Part shown: positions 16,279 through 24,679 of the stretch, piece after piece | Layout: every line of letters starts with the position of its first letter | How positions within the stretch are numbered: position 1 is the stretch's first letter | From: an uncultured Gemmatimonadota bacterium | GTDB lineage: Bacteria > Gemmatimonadota > Gemmatimonadetes > Gemmatimonadales > Gemmatimonadaceae | Reading direction: 5' to 3' | Assembly (NCBI GenBank): GCA_946479015.1 | Contig: CAMLEQ010000006.1 | Coordinates: forward strand, 1-31,950 | Length of the DNA stretch: 31,950 bases | The notes under the pieces: generated by a model | Told to the model about the DNA's origin: nothing | Seen by the model: only the letters and a program-made list of their open reading frames with translations | Database searches by the model: none | Translations under genes and position numbers: made by a program

Positions 16279-16303
16279 CCTCGAACGTCGGCCGGCCGGC
16301 CGC

Positions 16304-16660
16304 TCACGCGGCGTGAATCGACAGGTGGCCGAACAGGAAGAGCAGCGAGATCAGGATCAGGATCGCGATCGTGAGCGGGCCCACGAACAGCCCGCGGAAC
16401 AGCTTCGCATCGTACTTCAGGTGCATGTAGAACATCACCACGATCGCGAACTTCGCCACCGACAACGCCAGCAGCGTGGGGACGAAGAGCCGCGTCTCCT
16501 TGATCGGGGTGTAGTAGATCCAGACCTCGGCCACGGTGATCAGGGTCAGGATCAGCGCCACCCACTTGTAGGTCCCCCAGTCGGGGTGCGTGTGCTCCAC
16601 GGCATGCGCATCGCCGTGGGCGTCGATCGTGGTCTGGCTGTGGGAATGATCGGCGGTCAT
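16304..16660 (-). CDS. ctaF: Cytochrome c oxidase subunit IV (caa3 type)
   Basis: A 118-residue small membrane subunit of the aa3/caa3 oxidase. A His-rich hydrophilic N-terminus (HSHSQTTIDAHGDAHAVEHTHPDWGTY) is followed by three hydrophobic segments. The middle contains VPTLLALSVAKFAIVVMFYMHL, the family signature with F-Y-M-H-L-K. It stabilises the oxidase core. It lies 10 bases downstream of ctaE. The His-rich leader might bind metal, but His-rich N-termini occur widely in this family, so no special role is claimed. Confidence 0.9.
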   Translation of the reverse strand: MTADHSHSQTTIDAHGDAHAVEHTHPDWGTYKWVALILTLITVAEVWIYYTPIKETRLFVPTLLALSVAKFAIVVMFYMHLKYDAKLFRGLFVGPLTIAILILISLLFLFGHLSIHAA

Positions 16661-16670
16661 CGCGTCCTCG

Positions 16671-17312
16671 TCACTGGATCAGGTACACGAGCGTGAAGAT
16701 GGCGATCCAGACGACGTCGACGAAGTGCCAGTACAGGGCGCAGATGTCGACGTTGATCGCGTCGCGGGGCCCGAGGCCGCGCTTCATGTCGATGAACAGG
16801 AGCGTCATCAGCCACAGCACGCCCGCGGTGACGTGCGCGCCGTGGAAGCCGGTGAGAATGAAGAAGGACGAGCCGAAGAGGTTCGTCTTGATCGTCAGTC
16901 CCTCGTGCACGAACGACGTGAACTCGTAGGCCTGGAAGCCGAGGAACGTCGCCCCGAGGAGCGCGGTCATGGCCAGCCAGATCTTCGAGTACTTCCGATC
17001 GCCGCGCACGACGGCGGAGTGGGCGAGCACCATCGCCAGCGACGACATGAGCAGCACGAACGTCGAGGCGGAGGTGACGGGGATGTTCAGGATGGCCTTG
17101 AAGTGCTGGCCGGTGGCGGGGTTGGTCCACGCCTCGTGCGGGAACGGTCCCACCACCGACCGTCCCTTGTAGATCAGGTAGGTCGAGATGAGGGACGCGA
17201 AGAAGAAGCACTCCGAGCCGATGAACGCCCAGATCGCGATCTTGGTGCTGCTCAGACCGGTGCTGGTGTAGTGATGCTCGGCGTGCGCGTCGGCGACTGC
17301 GGCGGATGCCAA
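16671..17312 (-). CDS. ctaE: Cytochrome c oxidase subunit III
   Basis: A 213-residue subunit III with five hydrophobic segments, the short bacterial form. Motifs include IAIWAFIGSECFFFASLI, the conserved FLGFQAYEF segment, FFILTGFHGAHVTAG and ALYWHFVDVVWIAIF, all diagnostic for heme-copper oxidase subunit III. The start is TTG at 17312: no ATG or GTG lies near the expected N-terminus, and GGAGA stands about seven bases upstream. TTG may keep its translation in step with the other subunits. It lies 33 bases after ctaD and 10 bases before ctaF. Confidence 0.93.
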   Translation of the reverse strand: MASAAVADAHAEHHYTSTGLSSTKIAIWAFIGSECFFFASLISTYLIYKGRSVVGPFPHEAWTNPATGQHFKAILNIPVTSASTFVLLMSSLAMVLAHSAVVRGDRKYSKIWLAMTALLGATFLGFQAYEFTSFVHEGLTIKTNLFGSSFFILTGFHGAHVTAGVLWLMTLLFIDMKRGLGPRDAINVDICALYWHFVDVVWIAIFTLVYLIQ

Positions 17313-17345
17313 TGTAGTTCTCCGAGATCTCGGTGAAGTGGGCGT

Positions 17346-19286
17346 TTAGTGTTCCGGCTCGACCGGCGTGAGCAGCCAGGCGTACAGGGTGACGGCGAAG
17401 AACACGGCGCCCAGCAGGATCACCGGCAGGCTCTTGTGCCACATGAGGCCGATGAACGGGATGGTGAGGGCGAACGCGGCCACCATCGGCTTGATCGTCG
17501 GCGTCGGCATGTGGATGCCCAGCGACTCGGCGGACGGGTGCACGTCCTCGGCGTTCATCTCGACGTCCGAGGGCGTCGAGATGTGCCCCGTGGGCTTGCC
17601 GGCCATCGACACCGTGATCTCCTTCTCCCCTTCCTTGGAGTGCGGCACGCCGCTGGTGAGGTGCGGCGCCTTGGCATCCCACATCGGGTAGCGCGAGGTG
17701 ACCGTCGGGATCCGCGCGAAGTTGTACTCGGGCGGCGGCGACGGGATCGACCACTCGATCGTCGGCGCGCCCCACGGGTCGTTCCCCGCGCGCTGGCCCG
17801 ACTTCCGGCTGCGCAGCAGGTTCACCACGAAGATCGCCGTCGCCACCACCAGGATGTACGCGCCGATCGTCGAGAGGTGGTTGTCGAGGTTCCACCCCTG
17901 GTTGTTGTCGTACGACCAGATGCGGCGCGGCATGCCATCCAGCCCGGCGAAGTGCATGGGGAAGAACGTGAGGTTCATCCCGATGAACGTGAGCCAGAAG
18001 TGCCACTTGCCCAGCGTCTCGTTCATCATCCGCCCGGTGATCTTCGGGAAGTAGTAGTAGATGCCGGCGAACAGCCCCATCATCGACCCGCCGAACAGCA
18101 CGTAGTGGAAGTGCGCGACGATGAAGTAGCTGTCGGTCTGCTGCAGGTCCGACGGCGGCGAGGAGTGCATCACGCCCGAGATGCCGCCGATCGTGAACAG
18201 CCCCACGAGCCCGATCGCGAACATGCAGGCGGTGGTGAAGCGCAGCGAGCCGCCCCACATCGTGCCGAGCCAGTTGAAGATCTTCACCCCCGTCGGGATG
18301 GCGATGAGCATGGTGGTGATCCCGAAGATCGAGTCCGCCACCGGGCCCATGCCGACCGCGAACATGTGGTGCGCCCACACGCCGAAGCCGAGGAAGGCGA
18401 TGAGGATCAGCGAGTAGACCATCACCGGGTAGCCGAACAGCGGCTTCCGCGAGAACGTCGGCAGCACCTCCGACACGAGGCCGAAGGCCGGGAGGATCAG
18501 GATGTAGACCTCGGGGTGCCCGAACAGCCAGAACAGGTGCTGCCAGAGCAGCGGGTCGGCCCCCGCGGAGATCTCGTAGAAGTTCGTCCCGAAGAAGCGG
18601 TCGAAGAGCAGGAAGGTGATCGCGACCGTGATGATCGGGAACGAGAGGATGATCAGGAACTGCGTCACGAACGCCGCCCAGGTGAACACCGGCATGCGCA
18701 TGAAGTGCATGCCAGGGGCGCGCATGTTGATCACCGTGGTGACGAAGTTGAACCCCGCCGCGAGCGTCGAGACGCCGAGGATCTGCAGCCCGACCACGTA
18801 GAAGTCCATGTTCAGCCCGGGGGAGAACTGCGGCGTGCTGAGCGGCGCATAGCCGAACCAACCGCCGTTCGGCGCGGCGTGGAAGAGCCAGCTCGCGTTC
18901 AGCACGAGGCTGCCGAACAGGAATACCCAGTAGCTGAAGGCGTTGAGGCGCGGGAACGCGACGTCGCGCGCGCCGATCTGCAGCGGGATGAGAAAGTTGA
19001 AGAACGCGGCCGACAGCGGCATGATCGCCAGGAAGATCATGCTGAGGCCGTGCATGGTGAAGAGCTGGTTGTACGTCTCGGCCGACACCACGCGGCCGTT
19101 CGGCCCGTAGAGCTGGGTGCGGATGATGGCCGCCTCGAGGCCGCCGACCAGGAACCAGGTGAGAGCGGTATAGAGGTAGAGCTGACCGATCCGCTTGTGG
19201 TCGGTGGTGGCCAGCCAGCTCCAGAGGCCACTCTCGTACTTGCGCGTCGTGCCGGCGAGTGCAGGCGCCGCAACGGTCGTTGCCAT
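17346..19286 (-). CDS. ctaD: Cytochrome c oxidase subunit I, long form
   Basis: A 646-residue catalytic subunit carrying heme a and the heme a3-CuB centre, which reduces oxygen and pumps protons. The twelve-helix core is clear: FTMHGLSMIF (heme-ligand helix), FWLFGHPEVYILILPAFG with the CuB His and cross-linked Tyr, ATGVKIFNWLGTMWGG-like K-channel region (here IPTGVKIFNWLGTMWGG), and VAHFHYVLFGG with the two heme ligands. The chain continues about 130 residues past the core through a hydrophilic stretch (EWSIPSPPPEYNFARIP...) to two further membrane helices (about 600-640), longer than the usual 530-560. GGAG lies eight bases before the ATG. It is the second gene of the operon, 13 bases after ctaC. 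Confidence 0.96.
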   Translation of the reverse strand: MATTVAAPALAGTTRKYESGLWSWLATTDHKRIGQLYLYTALTWFLVGGLEAAIIRTQLYGPNGRVVSAETYNQLFTMHGLSMIFLAIMPLSAAFFNFLIPLQIGARDVAFPRLNAFSYWVFLFGSLVLNASWLFHAAPNGGWFGYAPLSTPQFSPGLNMDFYVVGLQILGVSTLAAGFNFVTTVINMRAPGMHFMRMPVFTWAAFVTQFLIILSFPIITVAITFLLFDRFFGTNFYEISAGADPLLWQHLFWLFGHPEVYILILPAFGLVSEVLPTFSRKPLFGYPVMVYSLILIAFLGFGVWAHHMFAVGMGPVADSIFGITTMLIAIPTGVKIFNWLGTMWGGSLRFTTACMFAIGLVGLFTIGGISGVMHSSPPSDLQQTDSYFIVAHFHYVLFGGSMMGLFAGIYYYFPKITGRMMNETLGKWHFWLTFIGMNLTFFPMHFAGLDGMPRRIWSYDNNQGWNLDNHLSTIGAYILVVATAIFVVNLLRSRKSGQRAGNDPWGAPTIEWSIPSPPPEYNFARIPTVTSRYPMWDAKAPHLTSGVPHSKEGEKEITVSMAGKPTGHISTPSDVEMNAEDVHPSAESLGIHMPTPTIKPMVAAFALTIPFIGLMWHKSLPVILLGAVFFAVTLYAWLLTPVEPEH

Positions 19287-19299
19287 TCGTGATCTCCGG

Positions 19300-20532
19300 T
19301 TACTTCAGGGACGAGAGGTACGCGGCGATGTCGGCGATCTGCTGATCGTCGTAAGCTCCCATGGCGTGCGGGAGCCCCTTGCCCATCGCGGGCATGATGC
19401 TGCCGGGCTTCATCGCGGGCGCATCCTTGATCCACAGCGCGAGGTGCTTCATGTCGTTCGGGTACAACCCACCAGCGATCGTGTAGCGGCTCCCCACGTG
19501 CGTGAGGTTCGGCCCGATCACGCCGGGCGAGACCCCCTGGATGGTGTGGCACCCGATGCACGCGCCGGTCTTGAAGAGCTGGGCGCCGCGCGCCGGATCG
19601 CCGTTCACGGTGGAGATGGTGAGCCCAGCCGGGGTGGGCGTCTCGGGGATCAGCCACTTGGGCACCCGATCGCGCGGCCAGATCCCATCCGCGCCCTCGG
19701 CGGCTGGCGCCGGCGTGGTGGGCGCGGCCGCGGCGACCTGCCCCGCCGGGGAGGCGGCGCCCTTCTTGGACGTGTCCGCCCCCGGCACCGGCGCCGCGGC
19801 GGCCGCGAACGCCGGACCGGTCTTCTGGTGGGCGATGTAGGCCTCGAACTGCTGCGGGCTCACGGTGAACACCTTGAACCGCATGTTCGAGTGCGACGCG
19901 CCGCAGTACTCGGCACAGAAGCCGTTCCAGGCGTACGACGAATCCGGCGTGAACCAGAGATAGTTCGTCCGGTTCGACACCAGATCGCGCTTCCCGCCGA
20001 GCTGCGGGATCCAGAACGAGTGGATGACGTCGTTCGTCTTGAGGTGGAAGTTGATCGTCCGCCCCACCGGCAGGTACAGCTCGTTGGCCGTGACCACCTG
20101 GTACTGCGGGTAGCGGAACTCCCACCACCACTGGTGCCCGATCACCTCGACCTGGAGCGCGTTGGCCGGCGCGGGCGCCTGCGTCTTGAAGATGGTTTTA
20201 ATGGTGGGGACCGCGATGAAGGCGAGAATCACCGCCGGAATCAGCGTCCACGTCACCTCGAGCGTGGTGTTCCCGTGGGTCTGCTTGGGCTCGGGATTCC
20301 CTGGTCTCGCGCGGAACTTGATCAGCACGAAGATCAGGAGCCCCTCCACGAGCACGAAGACGAGGCCGCCGAGGATGAGCAGGCGGTACGTCAGGCTGTC
20401 GATCTCGTGGCCGAATTCGGAATGGGCGCCGAAGATCGTGTTGGGGACATCGGAGCAGGCAGCCAAGCCCAGGACGAACACCGGTGTCAGCGCGGCGAGG
20501 AGGAGCCGGCGCGCGCGGTGGTAACCAGTCAT
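19300..20532 (-). CDS. ctaC: Cytochrome c oxidase subunit II with fused cytochrome c domain (caa3)
   Basis: A 410-residue membrane-anchored electron-entry subunit. A signal with lipobox LAAC (Cys about 26) is followed by two membrane helices (about 45-65 and 85-110). The periplasmic cupredoxin domain carries the dinuclear CuA site (CAEYCGASHSNM, with its upstream His in FHLKTNDVIHSFW). A Pro/Ala-rich linker (about 240-285) leads to a C-terminal cytochrome c domain with heme motif CIGCH and an M-K-P-G-S-I-M-P segment for the axial Met. The fused heme domain defines the caa3 type, allowing electrons to be taken from membrane or soluble cytochrome c. It is the first gene of the ctaCDEFG operon. 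AGGATAAGGG directly precedes the ATG. Confidence 0.95.
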   Translation of the reverse strand: MTGYHRARRLLLAALTPVFVLGLAACSDVPNTIFGAHSEFGHEIDSLTYRLLILGGLVFVLVEGLLIFVLIKFRARPGNPEPKQTHGNTTLEVTWTLIPAVILAFIAVPTIKTIFKTQAPAPANALQVEVIGHQWWWEFRYPQYQVVTANELYLPVGRTINFHLKTNDVIHSFWIPQLGGKRDLVSNRTNYLWFTPDSSYAWNGFCAEYCGASHSNMRFKVFTVSPQQFEAYIAHQKTGPAFAAAAAPVPGADTSKKGAASPAGQVAAAAPTTPAPAAEGADGIWPRDRVPKWLIPETPTPAGLTISTVNGDPARGAQLFKTGACIGCHTIQGVSPGVIGPNLTHVGSRYTIAGGLYPNDMKHLALWIKDAPAMKPGSIMPAMGKGLPHAMGAYDDQQIADIAAYLSSLK

Positions 20533-20614
20533 CCCTTATCCTGATAGGCGTTCAGTGGGCGAGCGCGTGGTTGGAAGGAGGGCGCCCAGCCCGGTTGATG
20601 GGGTTTCGGCGCGG

Positions 20615-20643
20615 AAGCTATGGGCTAAACTTCGACAAAGCAA
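20615..20643 (-). promoter_or_regulatory. Tentative promoter of the cta operon
   Basis: On the - strand, TTGCTT (20643-20638) and TAGCTT (20620-20615) are separated by 17 bases, in a local low-GC patch (about 20611-20655). They match sigma-70 boxes at only about 3 of 6 positions each. They sit about 80 bases before ctaC, in the 205-base gap after the nicotinate phosphoribosyltransferase gene. The same gap holds a weak hairpin near 20713-20733, a possible end signal for the upstream gene. Apart from these, nothing else is seen in the gap. Confidence 0.25.
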
Positions 20644-20737
20644 GGCAAAGCGGGTGCCCATACCCCCCTGGAACGTCCGCTCGTCGCGAGTGCGACACGC
20701 CGCGTCGGGGACTCTCCCACAGCGGGAGTCGAACGAT

Positions 20738-21796
20738 CTACTCCACGCGCTCGAGCCGCGGATTGGGCCGGTACGAGCGACCGGCCTTCGACTCGGGACG
20801 GCCATCCACGAGCACGATGTCGGCGGTGAAATCGAAGCGCCCGCCGAAGAGCGACGAGCCCACGCCGTAGGAATCCACCGGCACCCCCGCCTCCTCGAAC
20901 GAGCGGATCTTCTCCACCGTGAATCCGCCGGAGACCACGATCTTCACGTCGCGGAAGCCCGCCGCGTCGAGCGCCGTCCGCACGTTCCGGACGAGCTGCG
21001 GATTCACGCCCGTCGGCTTGAACGTCCCCATCTGCGGGATGATGGATTGGTCCACCATGTTCTCCGACGTGTCGATCCGCACTCCCCACAGCCGGCCGCC
21101 GAGCGCGCGCGCCACGTCGAGGCTGGTGCGGACGCAGTCGTTGTCGTAGTCGACGAGCGTGATGATCTGCACGTCGGGGGACATGTACTCCGCGAACTTC
21201 CGCGTCGCGAGCACGGTGTCGCCGCCGTACGCGGCGATCAGCGCGTGCGGCACGGTGCCGATCCCCTTCGACCCCCACCAGCTGGCCTGCGCGTCGGTGG
21301 AGACGCCGATGGCCCCGGCGATGTGCGCCGCGTAGCCATCCCCCGTCTGGACCAGCCAGTGGTCGTGGCGGGCCGGGAAGAACATCACGGTCTTGGGGGA
21401 CGCGGCCTCCACCACGCGGCGCGTGTTGGTCCCCACCCGCGTGCGGCGGGCGAGCACGCCGAGGTACAGCGTCTCGAGGTGCGCGAAGGAGGCGTAGGGC
21501 CCCTCGATCGTCATCACCGTCTCCCACGGGTCGATCGGGTCGCCGTCGTACAACGCGTGCACCTCCAGCGCGCTCCAATCATCGGAGCACAGCTTGAGGA
21601 TGGCGATCGCCTCGTCCATCCCCCCCAGGTACGCGTGCTCCTTCCCGAACACCTGCATCGTCACGCGCGGCGCGTGGTGGTCGGCGAGCAGGATCTCCCG
21701 TGCCCGGACGAAGTACTTGTCCGAGTAGTACCCTTCCCGCATGCGCTCCACGGGAAGATGGAAGACCGACGGGTCGAGCCTGGGCTTGCGGGGCAT
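20738..21796 (-). CDS. Nicotinate phosphoribosyltransferase (short form)
   Basis: A 352-residue enzyme of the nicotinate/quinolinate phosphoribosyltransferase superfamily, predicted to convert nicotinate and PRPP to nicotinate mononucleotide in the Preiss-Handler NAD salvage route. Supporting segments are REGYYSDKYFVRAREIL near the start (the SDxY-like segment of the family), IEGPYASFAHLETLYLGVL, the His-containing FFPARHDHWLVQ, TLVDYDNDCVRTSLDVA, GVRIDTSENM and the phosphate-binding loop VVSGGFTVEKI with GVGSSL after it. It is shorter than E. coli PncB (about 400) and resembles the short archaeal/bacterial class. It follows the aspartase by 22 bases on the same strand, so the two are probably co-transcribed. 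A nicotinamidase-like gene, the preceding step of salvage, lies 4.5 kb away at 26323. Confidence 0.88.
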   Translation of the reverse strand: MPRKPRLDPSVFHLPVERMREGYYSDKYFVRAREILLADHHAPRVTMQVFGKEHAYLGGMDEAIAILKLCSDDWSALEVHALYDGDPIDPWETVMTIEGPYASFAHLETLYLGVLARRTRVGTNTRRVVEAASPKTVMFFPARHDHWLVQTGDGYAAHIAGAIGVSTDAQASWWGSKGIGTVPHALIAAYGGDTVLATRKFAEYMSPDVQIITLVDYDNDCVRTSLDVARALGGRLWGVRIDTSENMVDQSIIPQMGTFKPTGVNPQLVRNVRTALDAAGFRDVKIVVSGGFTVEKIRSFEEAGVPVDSYGVGSSLFGGRFDFTADIVLVDGRPESKAGRSYRPNPRLERVE

Positions 21797-21818
21797 CGCG
21801 GACGGGCGGCGGGAGCGG

Positions 21819-23687
21819 TCAGCGGTCGTGATTGGCCATCCTCGCCGGGTCGAGGATCTCGTCGAGCTGCTGCCGCGTGAGCAGGCCGTGCTCCGCCACC
21901 ACCGCGGCGACGCTCTTCCCCGACTGGAGCGCTTCCTTCGCCACCCGCGTCGCGGCCTCGTAGCCGATCGCCGGGAGGAGCGCCGTCACCACGCCAATGG
22001 AGTGCTCCACGAAATACCGCATGCGCTCGGGGTTGGCGGTGATTCCCACCACGCACCGCTCGCGCAGCACGACGCAGGCGTTGCCGAGCGACTGGAGACC
22101 GCCGAGCAGGCGGAAGGCGATCACGGGCTCGAACACGTTGAGCTGGAGCTGCCCCGCCTCGGCGGCGATGGTGACCGTCACGTCGCCGCCGATCACGTCG
22201 AAGCACACCTGGTTCACGACCTCCGGGATCACCGGGTTCACCTTCCCCGGCATGATCGAAGATCCAGGCTGCCGCGGGGGAAGGTTGATCTCCCCGAGCC
22301 CGGCGCGCGGCCCCGAGCTCAGGAGCCGCAGGTCGTTGCAGATCTTGGAGAGCTTCACCGCGCAGCGCTTCAGCACCCCGGAGAGCTGCACGAACACGCC
22401 GGTGTCCGCGGTGGCCTCCACCAGGTCGGGGGCGGTGACGAGCTGGAGCCCGGTGACCTCGGCCAGGTGGCGCCGCACGGCCTCGGCGTAGCCCGGAGGC
22501 GCGGTGATCCCGGTGCCGATCGCCGTCGCCCCCATGTTGATCTCGCGGATGAGCGCCTGGGTCTCGGTGAGGCGGTCGATGTCCTCGAGCATCGTGTGCC
22601 CGAACGCGGCGAATTCCTGGCCGAGCGTCATCGGCACCGCGTCCTGGAGCTGCGTGCGTCCCATCTTGAGCAGCGCGCCGAACTCCTCCCCCTTGGCGAG
22701 GAAGGCGTCCGCGAGCTCCCGCATGGCCGTCTTGAGCCGGTCGATGCTCGTGTGGAGCGCCAGCTTCACGGCGGTGGGATACACGTCGTTCGTGGACTGC
22801 GAGAGGTTGACGTGCGTGTTCGGGTGGATCACGTGGTACGCCCCGCGCGGCTGTCCCATGAGCTCCAGGGCGCGGTTGGCGATCACCTCGTTGGCGTTCA
22901 TGTTCGTGGAGGTGCCGGCGCCGCCCTGGATCATGTCCACGAGGAAGTGCTCGTGGTGCCGGCCGGCGCGCACCTCGCGCGCGGCGCGCACGATGACGTC
23001 GCACAGCGCCGGGGGGAGGAGGCCGAGCTCCGCGTTCGCGAGCGCGGCGGCCTCCTTCACGGCCGCGAGCGCCTCCACGAGGGCGGGGAACTCGCGCAGC
23101 GGGACGCCGGTGATGGGGAAGTTCTCCAGCGCCCGCAGCGTCTGCACGCCGTAGAGGGCGTCGTCGGGCACCTCGCGCTCGCCGAGCAGGTCGTGCTCGG
23201 TGCGGCGGCGCCCGCCGGCGAAGCCGAGCATGCGCCCGCGTCCGGCGAGGGTGGCATCGGCGGCGCGCAGGCGCTGGGAGATGGAGCGCGCCGCGCTCGA
23301 CACCAGCGCCGCGTGCAGCGACGGCCGCTCCTGGAGGAGCGACCGCACGTCGAGCACGTTCCAGTACACCAGGGTCGTCGGCTCGAGCGTGCGCGCGCTC
23401 GTGCCGTGGGGCGCATCATCCTCGAGGAGCACCCCTTCGCCGAGCGCCTCGCCGGCGCCGAGCGTCGCGAGTCGCATCGGGCGGCCATCGGCCCCCTTCT
23501 CGATGGCGACGCTGCCGCGCTCGATCACCGCGAAGACGCCGCGCTGGTCCCCCTCGCGGAAGATGAAGCGGTCGCCCTCGAACGTCGCGGTGTTCGCGGC
23601 CTCGGCGAGGGCGCCGAGGTCCGCATCGGAGAGCGCGTGAAAGAAGGCGATGCGCCGCAGCGCGTCGCCGGACTGTGGCATGGTCAT
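21819..23687 (-). CDS. aspA: Aspartate ammonia-lyase fused to an N-terminal cyclic-nucleotide-binding-like domain
   Basis: A 622-residue two-domain protein. Residues about 160-622 form a complete aspartase, which reversibly splits L-aspartate to fumarate and ammonia. They contain GGAGTSTNMNANEVIANRAL and SQSTNDVYPTA, and the catalytic loop GSSIMPGKVNP (Ser pair at 476-477). These segments fit bacterial aspartases better than fumarase C. Residues about 8-130 look like a Crp/cAMP-binding domain: FHALSDADL, FREGDQRGVFAVIERGSVAI, then LGAGEALGEGVLLEDDAP. In the phosphate-binding cassette the usual Arg-containing PRxA/ERSA motif reads PHGTSA, so the canonical phosphate contact may be missing. The usual aspartase is about 470 residues and lacks this domain. 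ATG 23687 is used; ATG 23681 is equally possible. It is first of two genes with nicotinate phosphoribosyltransferase. Confidence 0.92.
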   Translation of the reverse strand: MTMPQSGDALRRIAFFHALSDADLGALAEAANTATFEGDRFIFREGDQRGVFAVIERGSVAIEKGADGRPMRLATLGAGEALGEGVLLEDDAPHGTSARTLEPTTLVYWNVLDVRSLLQERPSLHAALVSSAARSISQRLRAADATLAGRGRMLGFAGGRRRTEHDLLGEREVPDDALYGVQTLRALENFPITGVPLREFPALVEALAAVKEAAALANAELGLLPPALCDVIVRAAREVRAGRHHEHFLVDMIQGGAGTSTNMNANEVIANRALELMGQPRGAYHVIHPNTHVNLSQSTNDVYPTAVKLALHTSIDRLKTAMRELADAFLAKGEEFGALLKMGRTQLQDAVPMTLGQEFAAFGHTMLEDIDRLTETQALIREINMGATAIGTGITAPPGYAEAVRRHLAEVTGLQLVTAPDLVEATADTGVFVQLSGVLKRCAVKLSKICNDLRLLSSGPRAGLGEINLPPRQPGSSIMPGKVNPVIPEVVNQVCFDVIGGDVTVTIAAEAGQLQLNVFEPVIAFRLLGGLQSLGNACVVLRERCVVGITANPERMRYFVEHSIGVVTALLPAIGYEAATRVAKEALQSGKSVAAVVAEHGLLTRQQLDEILDPARMANHDR

Positions 23688-23753
23688 GGCCCCGGGAAGC
23701 TACACCGGCTCCGCGACTGGCGGCAACCTGCGCCTCCCGCGTATTCTCCGGCG

Positions 23754-24647
23754 ATGACCCGAATCCAGGCCCATCTCGTGTGCATCGCCCTCGTCGCCGT
23801 GGACGTGATCGTGCGCACGTGGCGCTTCCAGTGGATCCTGCGCGGGCTGCGCTTCGATGTGCCGTTCCGCGACGTGCTCGCCCTGAACCTGGTGGGGGAC
23901 GCGGCATCGGCGATCACGCCGCTCCGGATCGGCGGGGAGCCGGCGCGCCTCGCCGCGCTCGCGCGCGAGCGCATCCCGCTCACCGCCGGGCTGGTGGCGG
24001 TCGGGATCGAGATCGTGGTGATGTGGCCGGTGATCCTGATCGCTTCGGGGATCCTCGCGCTCCTCTACGCGCCGCAATGGTGGACCGAGGTGGAGCCGCA
24101 TCTCGCGAGCACGGTGCGCGTGGGGTGGCCGTGGGTGGCGCTGGTGGTGGCGGCGTCGGTGCTCACGTGGATCGCGGCGCGGCGCGCCTTCCCGAGCGCG
24201 TCGCACACCGTGCGGCGAAGCATGCGCCGGGCGCTCGCCTACGCGCGGCGGATGCCGCGGTGGCCCCTCCTGGCGGGGATCCCGCTCACGCTGGTTGGGC
24301 TCGCGGCGCGCGTGGCGATCCTCCCCGTGCTGGCGCTCACGCTCTCCTCGCCGCCGCCGATCGGTCCCCTGAGCTTCGCGTCGTTCGCGCTGCTCTACGG
24401 GCAGCTGCTCCTGCCCACGCCGTCCGGCGCGGGAGTGGTGGAGCTGGGCTTCCTCGGCGGCGCGGTCGGCGACCTGGGGGGAGAGCTCGGCGCCATCCTT
24501 CTCCTGTGGCGCTTCTACACGACGTTCGTGCTGGTGGCGCTCGGGCTGGTGCTCGGCGTCCGGCACTACGGGCGCGCGGCGGTGTCGGCGATGCTCCGGG
24601 GGCGGCCCGCGGCCGCCGCGGCGCGCGCCGTTCCGGAGCGCGACTGA
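23754..24647 (+). CDS. Lysylphosphatidylglycerol synthase TM-region / UPF0104 (YbhN-like) membrane protein
   Basis: A 297-residue polytopic membrane protein with about seven or eight hydrophobic segments. Family features include an early WRFQWILRGL helix end, FRDVLALNLVGDAASAITPLRIGGEPARLAAL (read as adjoining parts; the conserved loop with P-x-R-I-G-G-E) and LLLPTPSGAGVVELGF near the C-terminal side. This is the flippase-like membrane half of MprF without the lysyl-transferase domain. Stand-alone members are widespread and their substrate is mostly unknown. ATG 23754 lies 66 bases from the divergent aspartase gene. It is followed after 32 bases by the M61 peptidase, probably in the same operon. 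The C-terminus ends in an Ala/Arg-rich tail. Confidence 0.82.
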   Translation: MTRIQAHLVCIALVAVDVIVRTWRFQWILRGLRFDVPFRDVLALNLVGDAASAITPLRIGGEPARLAALARERIPLTAGLVAVGIEIVVMWPVILIASGILALLYAPQWWTEVEPHLASTVRVGWPWVALVVAASVLTWIAARRAFPSASHTVRRSMRRALAYARRMPRWPLLAGIPLTLVGLAARVAILPVLALTLSSPPPIGPLSFASFALLYGQLLLPTPSGAGVVELGFLGGAVGDLGGELGAILLLWRFYTTFVLVALGLVLGVRHYGRAAVSAMLRGRPAAAAARAVPERD

Positions 24648-24679
24648 ACCCTGACCCATTTCCAGCGGAGAGATCCTTC

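Noticed and set aside
16304..16400. His-rich N-terminus of CtaF as a special metal sensor (upstream part at 16570-16660)
   Set aside because: His-rich leaders are common in this subunit family, so no separate claim is made.
17349..19292. Very long + strand frame opposite ctaD
   Set aside because: His/Arg/Glu-rich antisense shadow of a strongly conserved oxidase gene; no known domain.
20700..20740. tRNA-like T-loop (GGGAGTCGAACG)
   Set aside because: No acceptor stem, anticodon arm or CCA context could be assembled. It is better explained as a weak hairpin 3' of the phosphoribosyltransferase gene.
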